DNA of 64,000 bases from Pseudomonas sp. R5(2019) (GCF_009905435.1 NZ_JAAAMT010000011.1:81096-145095), one strand, 5' to 3'; positions 1 through 9,595 are shown, counted from the stretch's first letter. The notes: a model not told the origin generated them from the sequence alone. Made by a program: numbers and translations.

Positions 1-257
1 CTATACATTTTGCCAAAAGTCGGCCATGCCAACTGATGGCTCGTCTTACACTCCACATTTTTTGGAAATCTACGATGGGCTTCATCGCGGATTCCCCTGT
101 TATAGGAAACGTACAACATCTTCACCTGTGGCCGCCATTTTGCGAACTCAAGCAGCGTCCACGTTTTACCCGAACCTGCGTATGCAAAGACGACTAACAG
201 TCTGTCTGGACCATCGAACTCAGCAATGGGTTTCTGCTCATCGGTCAACATGTTCAT
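1..257 (-). CDS. UvrD-like superfamily I DNA helicase, N-terminal part cut by window edge
   Basis: The frame opens at ATG 257 on the minus strand and is still open at the window edge (85 codons). The translation has LTDEQ at residues 4-8, in the place of a Q motif, and a Walker A motif AYAGSGKT at residues 25-32, followed by a VSYNR stretch and TSHQLAW. This order is typical of UvrD/FBH1-type ATP-dependent helicases. AAGGAT lies a few bases upstream as ribosome-binding site. It is divergent from the helicase gene at 403, with about 145 bp between them. The catalytic DExx box and motifs III-VI lie outside the window, so activity cannot be judged. Confidence 0.75.
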   Translation of the reverse strand, partial: MNMLTDEQKPIAEFDGPDRLLVVFAYAGSGKTWTLLEFAKWRPQVKMLYVSYNRGIRDEAHRRFPKNVECKTSHQLAWPTFGKMY

Positions 258-402
258 TACCGCTATCCTTTTGCTTGGCGCAATTTTCCCATTCTTTTAA
301 CTGAATGCAATAAAAACTTTGGCTTTTTACCCCTTCTTGAGTTGCTGACTTGAAAGAGAACAAATGCATGGGAATATGAAGTAATTGATGGAGGGATAAG
401 CT

Positions 403-1926
403 GTGTCAGGGCTTCGTAATTATCAGCTCACAGGAATTGAGAAGGCGCGATTAGGCTGGCTTTCCGGTGATATCAGTCAATTGATTTCTGGGCCTCCTGG
501 TTCGGGTAAAACGCATACCGCATTGGAGTTGATCAAGAGCGCTGTCTCGAAGGGACGTAGGGCGTTCTTTATCGTTGACGATCTCCGACTACTTGAGCAA
601 GTAGTTGAGCGCTTGCTGAAGGAAGGCGTGCGCCTCGGTGTTATCCAAGCGGACCACCCACTTACGGATATCCGGCAACCTGTCCAGATCTGCATGATTC
701 AGACATTAGCCTCACGCTGGTGTCGGATAATCGCGGAGCCTGGCTTGCGCCCCGATGTGATTGTTGGGGATGAGGCCCACGTCCTCTATAAGGCGCACAA
801 GCGGATCATCGCGGACTGTCGTGTGTACCGGATTCCCTATTTGGGACTGTCGGCAACGCCTTTCACTAAAGGGCTTGGCCAGCACTTTGATCGGCTGATA
901 GTTCTTGCCTCTGCGGATCAGCTGATTGCGGACGGGCAGTTGGTACCGACCGTAGTAAGAGCGCCGTTCATACCCGACTTGAGTGAGGTGCCTACTGTAG
1001 GCGGTCGGCCAGATGCCCGGTGGATTAGAAGCGAACTCGCCAAAATCATGGGCCAGAAGCGTGTTATCGATGATGCGGCCAATCACTGGCTGGAGTACGG
1101 GGAAAACCGGCAAACCTTGGGCTACGCCATAAACACAGCCGAGGCGAGGGCCTTCGCGCAGGAGTTTTCCCGGTGCGGGGTGGAAGCAGACTTTATCGAT
1201 TGCCATTGTGAGCCTGAGATCGCCGTCCAGAAGCTGAAGGCCTATGAGCGTGGTGACCTGAATGTAATTTTTTCGGTGGGTATGCTCATCAAAGGTTACG
1301 ACGATCCGGCAACGTCCTGCATCGTTGATTGTGCTCCAACCAGGAGCCTAATGAGGCACAGGCAGAAAATGGGAAGAGGTGCGCGACCTGCACCCTGGCT
1401 CGGCAAGAAGAATCTCTATTATTTCGACCACGCCGGTAACGTCCTGCTTAACGGCTTGCCAACTGATCCAACGCCCAGTCATCTCGACGATGGGAAAAGC
1501 AAATCCGTGCAGCATGACCGCAATGTCAAGCGACCATCAGATATTCCACTGCTGATATGCCCTAAATGCACCGTGGTTGCGAGAGGGACAGTTTGTACAA
1601 GCTGTGGCACCTGCAAAGTTTCCTACGAACGGCCTGCTCATGCCGAAGGTGAGCTTTCATGGTTCTCGGGAGATCCTTTCCAGAAACGCACAAAGGATAA
1701 GGAATATTTATCTGAAGAAGATTGCCAGAACATTTATGCCGGTCTAATGGGCTATGCGGCCACTACCAATAAAGATTTTAGTTGGGTCGAAGCAGCCTAT
1801 AAAAAAAGAACTCGAAAAACGGAATTACATTTTTCCAAGACGGTGCCCCCCAAAGTGCCTGAAGCACAATTGTTGATGTGGATAAAGGGCTTCAACCTTA
1901 AACAGGCCAAGCACGCTACCATTTGA
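403..1926 (+). CDS. DEAD/DEAH-box superfamily II helicase with C-terminal zinc motif
   Basis: Protein of 507 aa. Walker A is GPPGSGKT (residues 30-37) and the Walker B/motif II is GDEAH near residue 123, followed by LSATPF (motif III, SAT). A RecA-like second half includes the motif-VI-like run MRHRQKMGRGAR. A CPKC...CTSCG zinc-binding pair lies near residues 386-405. These are the features of SSL2/RecG-like SF2 DNA or RNA helicases. The start is GTG 403, chosen because GGAGGG lies 7 nt upstream. It is monocistronic or leads into the small gene at 2008. The substrate is unknown; such helicases are common accessory genes on large plasmids. Confidence 0.85.
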   Translation: MSGLRNYQLTGIEKARLGWLSGDISQLISGPPGSGKTHTALELIKSAVSKGRRAFFIVDDLRLLEQVVERLLKEGVRLGVIQADHPLTDIRQPVQICMIQTLASRWCRIIAEPGLRPDVIVGDEAHVLYKAHKRIIADCRVYRIPYLGLSATPFTKGLGQHFDRLIVLASADQLIADGQLVPTVVRAPFIPDLSEVPTVGGRPDARWIRSELAKIMGQKRVIDDAANHWLEYGENRQTLGYAINTAEARAFAQEFSRCGVEADFIDCHCEPEIAVQKLKAYERGDLNVIFSVGMLIKGYDDPATSCIVDCAPTRSLMRHRQKMGRGARPAPWLGKKNLYYFDHAGNVLLNGLPTDPTPSHLDDGKSKSVQHDRNVKRPSDIPLLICPKCTVVARGTVCTSCGTCKVSYERPAHAEGELSWFSGDPFQKRTKDKEYLSEEDCQNIYAGLMGYAATTNKDFSWVEAAYKKRTRKTELHFSKTVPPKVPEAQLLMWIKGFNLKQAKHATI

Positions 1927-2007
1927 AAAACATCACCACTCGCTATTGAACTCCAAAAAAAGCGTGAGAGACTTTAATCCTAATCAAATTCTTACTCGGA
2001 GAAACAA

Positions 2008-2502
2008 ATGGCAAACGTCAACAGCGATCAATCCGGCAACCTGGAAGAAAATGGCAACAACGAATTCTCTGGTGACACGGCTCAAAATTCCGGGACGCTT
2101 GATACAACTCAAGGTGGAGGGCAAGCCTCTAACGACAATGAGGGTGCAGCAAACTCGCCGCTAGGTAATTTGACACCGAAGTCGCTGACAAAGATGGCAG
2201 CTTTGGCCGCAAAAACTATCGTGCTCACCACCAGCGCAAGTAAGATCGAGGAGGAGATTCGCGAATCGATCAAGGCAGCCAAGAAAGGCCAGTTACTTGC
2301 GTCCCAGCGAGAGCTGGAGGGTGAACCAACACCCGAAGGTGAAGATGTCGAATCGTGGGTAAAACTCGTCCGCAAACTGAAAAACAAATTGGACAAGCAC
2401 ATCACCGCCAACGAAGCATTGGGCAAAACGCTAGAGCAGCATGCTGCCAATTTCAAAGCGCTGTCCGAAGGTTTCCTTGAGCTTGCCAAAGCCTACGAAT
2501 AG
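2008..2502 (+). CDS. hypothetical protein, disordered N-terminus and helical C-terminus
   Basis: 164 aa. I do not recognise the family. Residues 1-50 are rich in Asn, Gly, Ser and Gln and look disordered. The rest is strongly charged and helical, with likely coiled coil in the last 60 residues. CGGAGA stands 5-6 nt before ATG 2008, and the gene ends just before an intrinsic terminator. It may share a transcript with the helicase at 403. There is no signal peptide or membrane segment. Function unknown. Confidence 0.7.
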   Translation: MANVNSDQSGNLEENGNNEFSGDTAQNSGTLDTTQGGGQASNDNEGAANSPLGNLTPKSLTKMAALAAKTIVLTTSASKIEEEIRESIKAAKKGQLLASQRELEGEPTPEGEDVESWVKLVRKLKNKLDKHITANEALGKTLEQHAANFKALSEGFLELAKAYE

Positions 2503-2522
2503 CAGATAAATCCAGTTCCTAA

Positions 2523-2551
2523 GGGCGTCATGATGACGCCCTTTTTTTTTT
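2523..2551 (+). terminator. intrinsic terminator after the 2008-2502 gene
   Basis: GGGCGTC (2523-2529) and GACGCCC (2535-2541) form a 7-bp stem with a 5-base loop, followed by a run of T. Confidence 0.9.
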
Positions 2552-2574
2552 ATATTAAGATTAAGTGGAATTCT

Positions 2575-2898
2575 GTGGCAGACATTAGAATGCTTAATTT
2601 CTTTTTATACTCAACGCTGTGGTTGATGGCATGGAGCTTGATCACAGTGATTGTGTACCACCGCGATAAGCGGCATGCCGAACAGGGACGTTGGCGAATT
2701 GAGGAGTTCCGGTTACACGCGCTAGCTATTTTTGGCGGGTGGCCGGGTGCCTACATTGCTCAAAGGCTTCTGAAACACAAACTGAAACACAAGTTTCAGA
2801 AGGAGACCAAAGCGATCATCGTGGCCTGGATATTGGGCTTGATAAGCGTTTGGTATTTTATTTTCGTTGGCGATGCAACGCAGGGGATGGGTCTCTAA
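2575..2898 (+). CDS. DUF1294 family small membrane protein
   Basis: Small inner-membrane protein, about 107 aa. The core (DKRHAEQGRWRIEEFRLH, then GGWPGAYIAQ and a KHK run) is the signature of the DUF1294 family, whose function is unknown. Hydrophobic segments lie at the N-terminus and near the C-terminus. The frame is open from ATG 2530, but that codon lies inside the preceding terminator hairpin. GTG 2575 or ATG 2590 is therefore the more likely start; neither has a strong ribosome-binding site. Its TAA overlaps the ATG of the next gene. Confidence 0.7.
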   Translation: MADIRMLNFFLYSTLWLMAWSLITVIVYHRDKRHAEQGRWRIEEFRLHALAIFGGWPGAYIAQRLLKHKLKHKFQKETKAIIVAWILGLISVWYFIFVGDATQGMGL

Positions 2899-3086
2899 TG
2901 GACGTAGGCAATTTGACCATAAGCACCGACATGATTATTGGCTTCGCCGCAGGTACTGGGGTTTCGTTGGTGAGAGGGCTTCTTTGGAAAGCCCTCATTG
3001 GTGCGGCAACGACCTACTTACTACTGGGCGGCAACGTGGATGTGAATGCGTTGTACCGTTCGGTTACGTCGCTGATCCCCTACTAA
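2898..3086 (+). CDS. small membrane protein, hypothetical
   Basis: 62 aa beginning at ATG 2898, which overlaps the stop of the DUF1294 gene (TAATG), so translation is probably coupled. Glycine-rich hydrophobic segments near residues 12-45 suggest one or two membrane helices. The composition (GFAAGTG, LLWKALIGAATTYLLLGG) resembles small pilin-like or holin-like proteins, but I cannot name a family. It converges on the minus-strand gene ending at 3094. Confidence 0.55.
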   Translation: MDVGNLTISTDMIIGFAAGTGVSLVRGLLWKALIGAATTYLLLGGNVDVNALYRSVTSLIPY

Positions 3087-3093
3087 CCAGTCT

Positions 3094-3978
3094 TCAATTG
3101 GTGGAAGGGGCGGCGACCAGTTTCTGTTGGCCACTGATGGCAAGACGGTCTTGTTCGACTTCCGCCAGGGCGGGCACTGGTAACCCCGTCGGGGGTTGCT
3201 TAGCCAGCTCGTTGATTGCTTTGGCCAAGTTCGCAACGGGCTGGCCACCTTTCACAAACACCCTTTGCCCAGTCAAATTATCAACAATCATGGATGCCGG
3301 TGTTCCCGTGATGCCGATCTTTGCGCCGTACTCTTTCTGTTCGTTGATAGTCCCCTGATGTTCTGCATTCGCTAGACATGCATCGAACACCTCGGTATCT
3401 ACCCCCACGCTGGCTGCGACTTCTGTGATCGGCTGGCCAGTGCCTTTGCCATTACCTTGGCTCAGCTTGAACCACTGATCTGTAAAAGCCCAAAAGCCGC
3501 GACTGCCTTTTTGGTCGTAGACACACTCACTCGCAAGCGCACCTTGGGTCGCAGCGGGTTCGTGGAAACTGAGTGGAAGATGCTTCCACTGCCAGTTCAC
3601 GTTGCCCTTACTGTTGTCCACCAGGTACTTCGGAGTTGCATGGAAATTCCGGCAATAAGGGCATTCAAGGTCGCTGTACTCGGTGATGGTGAAGCGAGCT
3701 GAAGGGTTGCCGTAGAGCTTGATGCGGTCGGCAGTCGGGGCGTCTGAAGATGTTTCCCACTCTGCCAAATTCTTTGTGGCCTGTGCTGCGAACTTTTGTT
3801 GCTGGATACGCGCCATGCTGCTTTCAACAAGCTTGTCGTATTCGACAGGGTTGCTCAGTTTGCTGACCTCATCCTGAAGGCTTTGTACCTGCTTTATCGT
3901 CCATGCATTCACGCCCAGAGCACCCAGCAAAAGGACAAAAGTGAAGTCTGAAAACATCGATCGTTTGGTTACGGTCAT
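3094..3978 (-). CDS. DsbA-like thioredoxin-fold protein, membrane-anchored
   Basis: 294 aa. One N-terminal membrane anchor (residues about 8-28) is followed by a short coiled linker. A thioredoxin fold of the DsbA/DsbG/ScsC type has the active site CPYC near residues 105-108 (YSDLECPYCRNF) and the cis-Pro loop GTPASMIV. It is expected to act in the periplasm as a disulfide oxidase or isomerase. Its ATG overlaps the stop of the upstream lipoprotein gene (ATGA), so the two form an operon. Secreted transfer proteins of F-type systems (TraU, TraH, TraF) have many Cys, so support of pilus assembly is a reasonable inference. It is distinct from the DsbC gene at 21383. Confidence 0.85.
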   Translation of the reverse strand: MTVTKRSMFSDFTFVLLLGALGVNAWTIKQVQSLQDEVSKLSNPVEYDKLVESSMARIQQQKFAAQATKNLAEWETSSDAPTADRIKLYGNPSARFTITEYSDLECPYCRNFHATPKYLVDNSKGNVNWQWKHLPLSFHEPAATQGALASECVYDQKGSRGFWAFTDQWFKLSQGNGKGTGQPITEVAASVGVDTEVFDACLANAEHQGTINEQKEYGAKIGITGTPASMIVDNLTGQRVFVKGGQPVANLAKAINELAKQPPTGLPVPALAEVEQDRLAISGQQKLVAAPSTN

Positions 3979-4589
3979 GGTTTGGCTCCCTTGTATTGCA
4001 GGTATAGAGGAAGGTCTTTAGGTGTACCGTTCACCAAGGTTTCCCATTCGGCGTAGGTGAGCCTTTCCTGACCACGGCAGAGCTTTTGCTTGACCACGAG
4101 GTAGTTCGAAACGTTGCGTCGTGCAGAGACAATTGCTCCCTGCTCATCAAGGCCGCTGCTCAAGATGGCCTGGCATTCGTCTTGGTCTTGGCGATTGAAC
4201 GTAGGTTGCGTGTTGCTGGCCCCGTAGCTAACTGCACCCGTCGGGCCGTACTTCATGTACTGATCGATCACGTTCGCTGGCTTCGGCTGTAGTGCCGGAT
4301 ACATGGGGCCGCTGCGGTCCTGAAGTAACCTGTCGGTACCCAAAACATGCTCATACGCAGGGGGACGCAATGCTGCGCCGCCGCGTTGGGTCTGCTCCCA
4401 AGAACTCGCCCATTCACGGCTTCGGTCCTTAGGTAGGACGCTTTGAATTTCCTGGAGCTCTTGTTGCCGCAACGCGGTCAACTGGGCCTCGTTTTGTACT
4501 CGGGCAGTTTCCTGCTTTTGCTTCTCGGTTGTACATCCTTGGGCAGCAACAATGGCAATGGCCAATGCCGCGAGCTTCAGATTTCGCAT
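3975..4589 (-). CDS. putative lipoprotein
   Basis: 204 aa. The N-terminus is a lipoprotein signal: MRNLK, then a hydrophobic run ending AAQGC, with the lipidated Cys at about residue 19. The mature part is charged and Gln-rich at first, then Pro/Tyr-rich; no family is recognised. It is the first gene of a two-gene minus-strand operon with the DsbA-like gene, is divergent from traI, and has GGAGG upstream of ATG 4589. A periplasmic role in the transfer apparatus is possible from position only. Confidence 0.7.
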   Translation of the reverse strand: MRNLKLAALAIAIVAAQGCTTEKQKQETARVQNEAQLTALRQQELQEIQSVLPKDRSREWASSWEQTQRGGAALRPPAYEHVLGTDRLLQDRSGPMYPALQPKPANVIDQYMKYGPTGAVSYGASNTQPTFNRQDQDECQAILSSGLDEQGAIVSARRNVSNYLVVKQKLCRGQERLTYAEWETLVNGTPKDLPLYLQYKGAKP

Positions 4590-4737
4590 GCGACCTCCTT
4601 AATAGCTGATGCCCAAATTATCCAATGAGGAAAAAACAAAATGTTTTGAAAGGTGACAACTATTTGCCACGTTCTGCACATTTTTCGAAAAACGCCGGGG
4701 GATAATTTGGCGACGAAGTGCGAATGGCGCGAGATGG
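4590..4737 (+). promoter_or_regulatory. divergent promoter region of lipoprotein operon and traI
   Basis: This AT-rich 148-bp gap separates the divergent lipoprotein and traI genes. It holds TTTGCCACGTTCTGC (from 4663) followed closely by ATTTT. A similarly spaced block (GCCA-N4-CTGC then ATTTT) lies upstream of traL at 10358. Each is 75-85 bp before its start codon, so a shared activator or promoter element is plausible but unproven. Confidence 0.4.
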
Positions 4738-7251
4738 ATGAAACTTATTAGATCGATGCTTAATAGCTTGTGGGGTGAAAAGCGTGGGGCAGATACCAAG
4801 CTGAAGGAACTAGCGCGCTTACGAAAAGAACAACACCCAGCGATAGAAGATCTTCCTGAGCATCTCCTAGTTAAATTGCGAGATGGCGATGAGTCGATCA
4901 TGCGCTATCCGCCGTTTACTGAAGGATGCCCCGCGTGGGTTCCGGCTTCATACCTACTGAAGCTGCATACAGACAAACTGCGAATGCTGAAAGGTGGCGT
5001 GGGATTCGACGAAGCCAACTATGAGCGCTTGATCTATCCCATGCTGCTCAACTTTGCAGACCTCGTGCATATGCTTCCTGCATCGCAGCACCACCACCAT
5101 CGTGGCTTTGGCGGCCTACTCCGGCATGGGTTAGAGGTAGCAGTGAACGCGCTGACTTACGCACAGTGCGAAGTCTTTGACGCGAGGGACTTGCCGGGTC
5201 GCCGGGACCAACGATCTACCGTGTGGCGAGTAGCGGCGATTGCCGCAGGTCTGATGCACGACGCCGGGAAAGTCCTAACAGACCTCAAGGTCATCAGCGA
5301 GGACGGTTCAACCGTCTGGCAACCCTCAATTCGGACCATTCCTGAATGGGCCGAAGTGAACAACCTGGAACGCTATTTCCTCCGTTGGATTCCTGATCGG
5401 CACGAAAGCCATAAACTCCAATCGCTGACCCTGGTCGAGCGCGTCATCCCTACAGATCTCCGTGAATGGATCCTAGAAAATGGCGAGGACATCTACACCG
5501 ACATGACCATGGCGATTGCCGGTGAGGGCGATAACCGGCAACTGACTCGCATGATCAAGCGCGCTGACAGCGCCTCGGTCGCAACGGACATGAGAGATCA
5601 TGGTGGTGATGCATCCCGGTCGGCAGCAATTGGCGTACCGGTGGCGAGCTTGATCCTCGATGCGATCAAACGCCTGATCGGCAAAGGCCTGTGGGAGGTT
5701 AACCGGCCAGGCTCTCCAATTTGGGTATCTACTCAAGGTATCTACATAAAATGGGCTGACGCGTGCCCTGATGCCGTTAAAGATGTACTGGCAAACGGCT
5801 TCAAAGGGATCCCGCGAAGCTCCGATAGCCTTGCTGCAATTTTGATTGATCATGGGATCGCCGAAGCGGACAGCACCGGGGACACCTACTGGTCCATCGC
5901 AATCCACATGCTCAGAAAGCGTGATCACGACGAAACCAAAAAAGATATTTGGTTGAGATGCCTATACATCCCGGATCCTCATCACATTTTCAACTTCGAG
6001 CAACGGCCTGCACCTGTCTCGATCAGCGTGAAATCCAATAATGAAGTGTTGGAGTTTTTGACTGAGAAGTCTGCTGCGCGGGAAGTGCAAAAGGAACTCG
6101 CTCGAAACTCCGAAAGTCCGGCAGAAGGCCCGAAAGCGGATCACATGGCTGCCAACCGTCCAGCCGCGTTGGCGGGCAAAAAAGCTGGAACAAAGTCCAA
6201 TCCTGGTACCGCTGAAACCTCATCCAGCAAGCCAGACGCGGGGAAAACCACTCGCAAGATTGTCCAGGCGGATGAAGTTCGAAACGCCCTCGGCATGTCA
6301 TCCAAAGACGAACCCACGGTGGCGGTACCTCTGGCCGATGATCCCCCGGAAGTCGAGCAAGAGCTAACAGAGTTGAGCGCAGGCATTCCCGCGCATCACC
6401 TTGAGGGTGCAGATGGTCAAGCGCCTGAAGCAGAGCAGGAGGAGCCCAGCACGCCGCCACCAAGTACAGAGGATATGTTGGTCGCAATGAATTTCTTGGC
6501 GCTCAACAATGCTCCAACCAACGAAAAGCCCGCAGAAAAAAAGGACTTATTGAAAGAAGCGCTGATGCCGACAAAAGAAGCAATTGCGGAAGTCCCATGT
6601 GTCGAAACGCCCAAAGTTGCAGACACGCCGACTTTCGTTCCTGGTGAGCAGTTATCGACGATTGAGATACCCGCGACCGGCGCAGTATTCAGGCTATCGG
6701 AACATGCCATAGAGCGAGCCAACATCGATTTCGAAAAGTTGAGCCCAACTGTTCAGGGTAAGGTAAGGGAACTCTTTGTCGAATGCGGTGAGCTAAGGAA
6801 GTACACGCCTGAAATGCGCGTGGAACTACCGATTGACGACGGCAGATTTACTGAAGATGAGTTGCACGCCTTTGTAGCGTCACCGCTGGTATTTAAAAGT
6901 GTTATCGAAGGCTATTCGGGACTGACGTATAAGTACCGAAAAAACTGGGTATGCCTAACCTACGACGCTGCGTTTTTAATGGCCAGTTATGATGATGCAT
7001 TCATACCTTTTGATGTCGAAATTCCCGAGATCGATATGTCAGCTCTCAAGCGGATAGTGCAGAAATTCTGTCTCCCAGAAGTCGATTTGAATCATAAAAG
7101 TTTTTACAACCTAAGCAAGAAGGCACAAACGGATATCGCGCGGTATCTATCGATCACCAATACGGAATTACTGAATATATTCAGAATTCACTTTGGCTCT
7201 GTTCGTCCCAGCCCATCACGCGCTACAGAAATTGTATTCTTTGGAGAATAA
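4738..7251 (+). CDS. traI: MOBH-family conjugative relaxase TraI
   Basis: 837 aa. The N-terminal half has the TraI_2 features of MOBH relaxases: a His cluster HHHH near residues 118-121 followed by GFGGLLRHGLEVA, then an HD motif in LMHDAGK near residue 174. Family knowledge: these bind metal and nick oriT, staying attached to the DNA 5' end. The middle (residues about 450-640) is acidic, Pro-rich and low-complexity, a linker. The C-terminal about 200 residues match the position of the TraI_2_C domain. It is followed 2 bases later by traD, as in SXT/R391 and IncC elements. The start has a weak ribosome-binding site. Confidence 0.9.
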   Translation: MKLIRSMLNSLWGEKRGADTKLKELARLRKEQHPAIEDLPEHLLVKLRDGDESIMRYPPFTEGCPAWVPASYLLKLHTDKLRMLKGGVGFDEANYERLIYPMLLNFADLVHMLPASQHHHHRGFGGLLRHGLEVAVNALTYAQCEVFDARDLPGRRDQRSTVWRVAAIAAGLMHDAGKVLTDLKVISEDGSTVWQPSIRTIPEWAEVNNLERYFLRWIPDRHESHKLQSLTLVERVIPTDLREWILENGEDIYTDMTMAIAGEGDNRQLTRMIKRADSASVATDMRDHGGDASRSAAIGVPVASLILDAIKRLIGKGLWEVNRPGSPIWVSTQGIYIKWADACPDAVKDVLANGFKGIPRSSDSLAAILIDHGIAEADSTGDTYWSIAIHMLRKRDHDETKKDIWLRCLYIPDPHHIFNFEQRPAPVSISVKSNNEVLEFLTEKSAAREVQKELARNSESPAEGPKADHMAANRPAALAGKKAGTKSNPGTAETSSSKPDAGKTTRKIVQADEVRNALGMSSKDEPTVAVPLADDPPEVEQELTELSAGIPAHHLEGADGQAPEAEQEEPSTPPPSTEDMLVAMNFLALNNAPTNEKPAEKKDLLKEALMPTKEAIAEVPCVETPKVADTPTFVPGEQLSTIEIPATGAVFRLSEHAIERANIDFEKLSPTVQGKVRELFVECGELRKYTPEMRVELPIDDGRFTEDELHAFVASPLVFKSVIEGYSGLTYKYRKNWVCLTYDAAFLMASYDDAFIPFDVEIPEIDMSALKRIVQKFCLPEVDLNHKSFYNLSKKAQTDIARYLSITNTELLNIFRIHFGSVRPSPSRATEIVFFGE

Positions 7252-7253
7252 AC

Positions 7254-9152
7254 ATGGGGGAATGGTCCTATGATATGCCCTGGCGCAAGAACTATGAAGC
7301 CTACCAGATCACTGGGTGGGCGACTGGGATTGCGATGTCCTCAGCCGCCTACCTCTTTTACAGTCTTCCAACCTTGCCTTATGTGGTAACTCTTGGCTTA
7401 CAGGCTTCCCTAATGGTCAAGGCCATGCCGAAGGCACTCTATGTACGCAATTCCAAAAAGGGGTTAGAGGCAAAGCCGCCGATACAACTGGACTCTTCCC
7501 AACTGATGAAGTTGATGAGTGACAATCCGCTGGATACGTACCTGGGCGAAGGCTTCGAGTGGACGCAAACGGAAGGACAGCAAGTATTCGAATTGCTAAA
7601 GCGCGACATATCAAAACTCGTTCCCCCACCACCACCAGGCTATATGGGCAAGGCCTTTATCCACGGTATCGGCAGACTCAAAGAACAGTCTCAGTTTATC
7701 CGCAATGATTTGCGTGCTCTTCATACACTGGTGATAGGAACTACAGGTGCCGGGAAAACCCGTACTTTTGACCTATTAATATCCCAGTGCATTTTCAGAG
7801 GAGAACCGGTAGTTATAATCGACCCCAAGGGCGATAAAGACTTGCCAAAACTTGCAAGAAGGGCGTGTGAGACAGTTGGCCGTCCGGAGGCGTTCAAATA
7901 CTTCAACCCGGCGTTCCCGGAAAAGTCAGTTCGGATTTCACCTACAAAAAATTATGGCCGTGCAACTGAATTGGCAACCCGGATCGCTGAATTGGTTAGC
8001 ACTGAATCCGCGTCTGACCCTTTCCAGAACTTCGGTCTGATGTCTCTGATCAACTGCGTTCAGCTCATGCTGTTTTGTGACAAGCAGCCAACATTAGTAT
8101 CGCTGCGCAGCGCCCTGGAGTCTGGCACGGCGCGACTCGTAATTGATGCGGTTAAGATTATCGGGCACGAAGTGTTGGGTGAGCACACTTATGAAACGAT
8201 TTTCGCTCAAGAGAAAATGAAGCTAAGAGGTCAGATGAAAGACGACCTTGAGCAAATCGCAAAGATTTGTTGCAGCATCTACTACAGAGATATACAGCCA
8301 CAGAAAAACTACCCCGACCTTGAGGGCGGGTTGACCATGTTTCAGCATAACAAAGAGCACTTCAGCAAGATGATCACGGCACTACTGCCAGTTCTCGTCA
8401 AGCTGACTGCCGGTCATTTAGGGCAATTACTTTCTCCTCAAAGTGAAAGTGAATTTAACGCTGAAGTAGAGGTTTGCGACACTCGAACAATCGTTGCATC
8501 CAATCAGGTTCTGTTTATGGGTCTGGATTCCCTGTCAGACTCTATGGTTGGCTCAGCAATTGGTTCTATCTTTCTCTCCGACATCACCTCGGTAGCGGGC
8601 AACATTTACAACTATCACGAGGCCAAACCGGTAAACATCTTTGTCGATGAAGCCGCCGAAGTAGTTAACGACCAGTTGATTCAACTGCTGAACAAAGGCC
8701 GGGGTGCTGGATTCAACCTGATCGTTGCAACACAGACAATTGAGGATTTTGAAGCCCGCTTAGGGAGTGCCGCGAAAGCAGGCAAGATATTGGGAAACAT
8801 GAACCACGTAATCGTGCTTCGCAGCAATACACCGGAAACACAAGAGCAGATTTTCAAAAAGGTGCCCAAGACCCGTTTCCGTTATGTCATGCGTACACAG
8901 AGCGGGAACGCCGGTACAACGCCGCATGAGGTGAAGGGCAGTATTGGTGAACGTTTGATGGAAGAAGAAGCAGAGTTGTTTCCCGCCGCGCTCGCTGGCG
9001 AGCTTCCAAACCTGGAGTATTTCGGAATCATCTCCGGTGGCCGATTAGTGAAAGGGAAAATTCCGTTAATCAATTACAACGATAGTAGCGATAAACGAAA
9101 CAAAGCTTATGCCAACCTAAAAAAATCAATCAAAAAAGCGACAGCAGTATGA
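7254..9152 (+). CDS. traD: type IV coupling protein TraD
   Basis: 632 aa. Two N-terminal membrane helices are followed by a VirD4/TraD ATPase domain. Walker A is GTTGAGKT near residue 163, followed by VVIIDPKGDKDL. Walker B is NIFVDEAAE near residue 463, followed by the RGAGFNLIVATQ motif. The protein couples the relaxosome to the secretion channel at the inner membrane. It lies 2 bp after traI and overlaps or abuts the next small gene. The length fits the SXT/IncC TraD group. Confidence 0.93.
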   Translation: MGEWSYDMPWRKNYEAYQITGWATGIAMSSAAYLFYSLPTLPYVVTLGLQASLMVKAMPKALYVRNSKKGLEAKPPIQLDSSQLMKLMSDNPLDTYLGEGFEWTQTEGQQVFELLKRDISKLVPPPPPGYMGKAFIHGIGRLKEQSQFIRNDLRALHTLVIGTTGAGKTRTFDLLISQCIFRGEPVVIIDPKGDKDLPKLARRACETVGRPEAFKYFNPAFPEKSVRISPTKNYGRATELATRIAELVSTESASDPFQNFGLMSLINCVQLMLFCDKQPTLVSLRSALESGTARLVIDAVKIIGHEVLGEHTYETIFAQEKMKLRGQMKDDLEQIAKICCSIYYRDIQPQKNYPDLEGGLTMFQHNKEHFSKMITALLPVLVKLTAGHLGQLLSPQSESEFNAEVEVCDTRTIVASNQVLFMGLDSLSDSMVGSAIGSIFLSDITSVAGNIYNYHEAKPVNIFVDEAAEVVNDQLIQLLNKGRGAGFNLIVATQTIEDFEARLGSAAKAGKILGNMNHVIVLRSNTPETQEQIFKKVPKTRFRYVMRTQSGNAGTTPHEVKGSIGERLMEEEAELFPAALAGELPNLEYFGIISGGRLVKGKIPLINYNDSSDKRNKAYANLKKSIKKATAV

Positions 9153-9169
9153 GTGAGGGAGTTTTTACC

Positions 9170-9589
9170 ATGACCACTAACTGGTTCAGGTTTATGGACT
9201 ATTTTCCTAATAATCGTTGTGCAAAGCTTTGGCTTGGCTCGCTTACTACACTTTGGCCGTGCGTAGACGGACTAATTAAAAAGTACGTGGAAATTACCTG
9301 CAATAGTGAAGAGAGAGACCTCATCGTTAAATGCAACCGGCATCCCAAGACATACACCCTGGAAGAATTGCCGGTGTCCAGCACAGTGGCCAAAGGGCTG
9401 ACCTCTGCACTCACGAACTATCAAGAAGAATGCAGCATAGTGAAAAGTGACCGAGAGCGGCTGGAGGTCTTTGTTACGCCGATCCTTGAAGCAACACGAC
9501 AGGTGGAGGTCTTGAAGGGCCTGTCTCAAGGACACCTTCAAGGCCCGCTCAATCGATACCTACATGACATCATCGACGCCAAAGGGTAA
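9170..9589 (+). CDS. small hypothetical protein between traD and the DUF4400 gene
   Basis: About 139 aa, unrecognised. ATG 9170 has GAGGGAG 8 nt upstream. An in-frame ATG at 9149 overlaps the traD stop (ATGA) but has no ribosome-binding site, so 9170 is preferred. The protein is soluble-looking, with the motif SEERDLIVKCNRHPKTYTLEELP and a helical C-terminus. Its place between traD and the traJ-like gene suggests an accessory role in transfer; this is inference from position. Confidence 0.65.
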   Translation: MTTNWFRFMDYFPNNRCAKLWLGSLTTLWPCVDGLIKKYVEITCNSEERDLIVKCNRHPKTYTLEELPVSSTVAKGLTSALTNYQEECSIVKSDRERLEVFVTPILEATRQVEVLKGLSQGHLQGPLNRYLHDIIDAKG

Positions 9590-9595
9590 GTAGAG

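Noticed and set aside
26..304. Plus-strand ORF of 92 aa at the window start
   Set aside because: The minus strand encodes a clear helicase N-terminus with Walker A over the same bases.
2530..2574. Longer start (ATG 2530) of the DUF1294 gene
   Set aside because: It lies inside an intrinsic terminator hairpin and would encode FFF from the T run.
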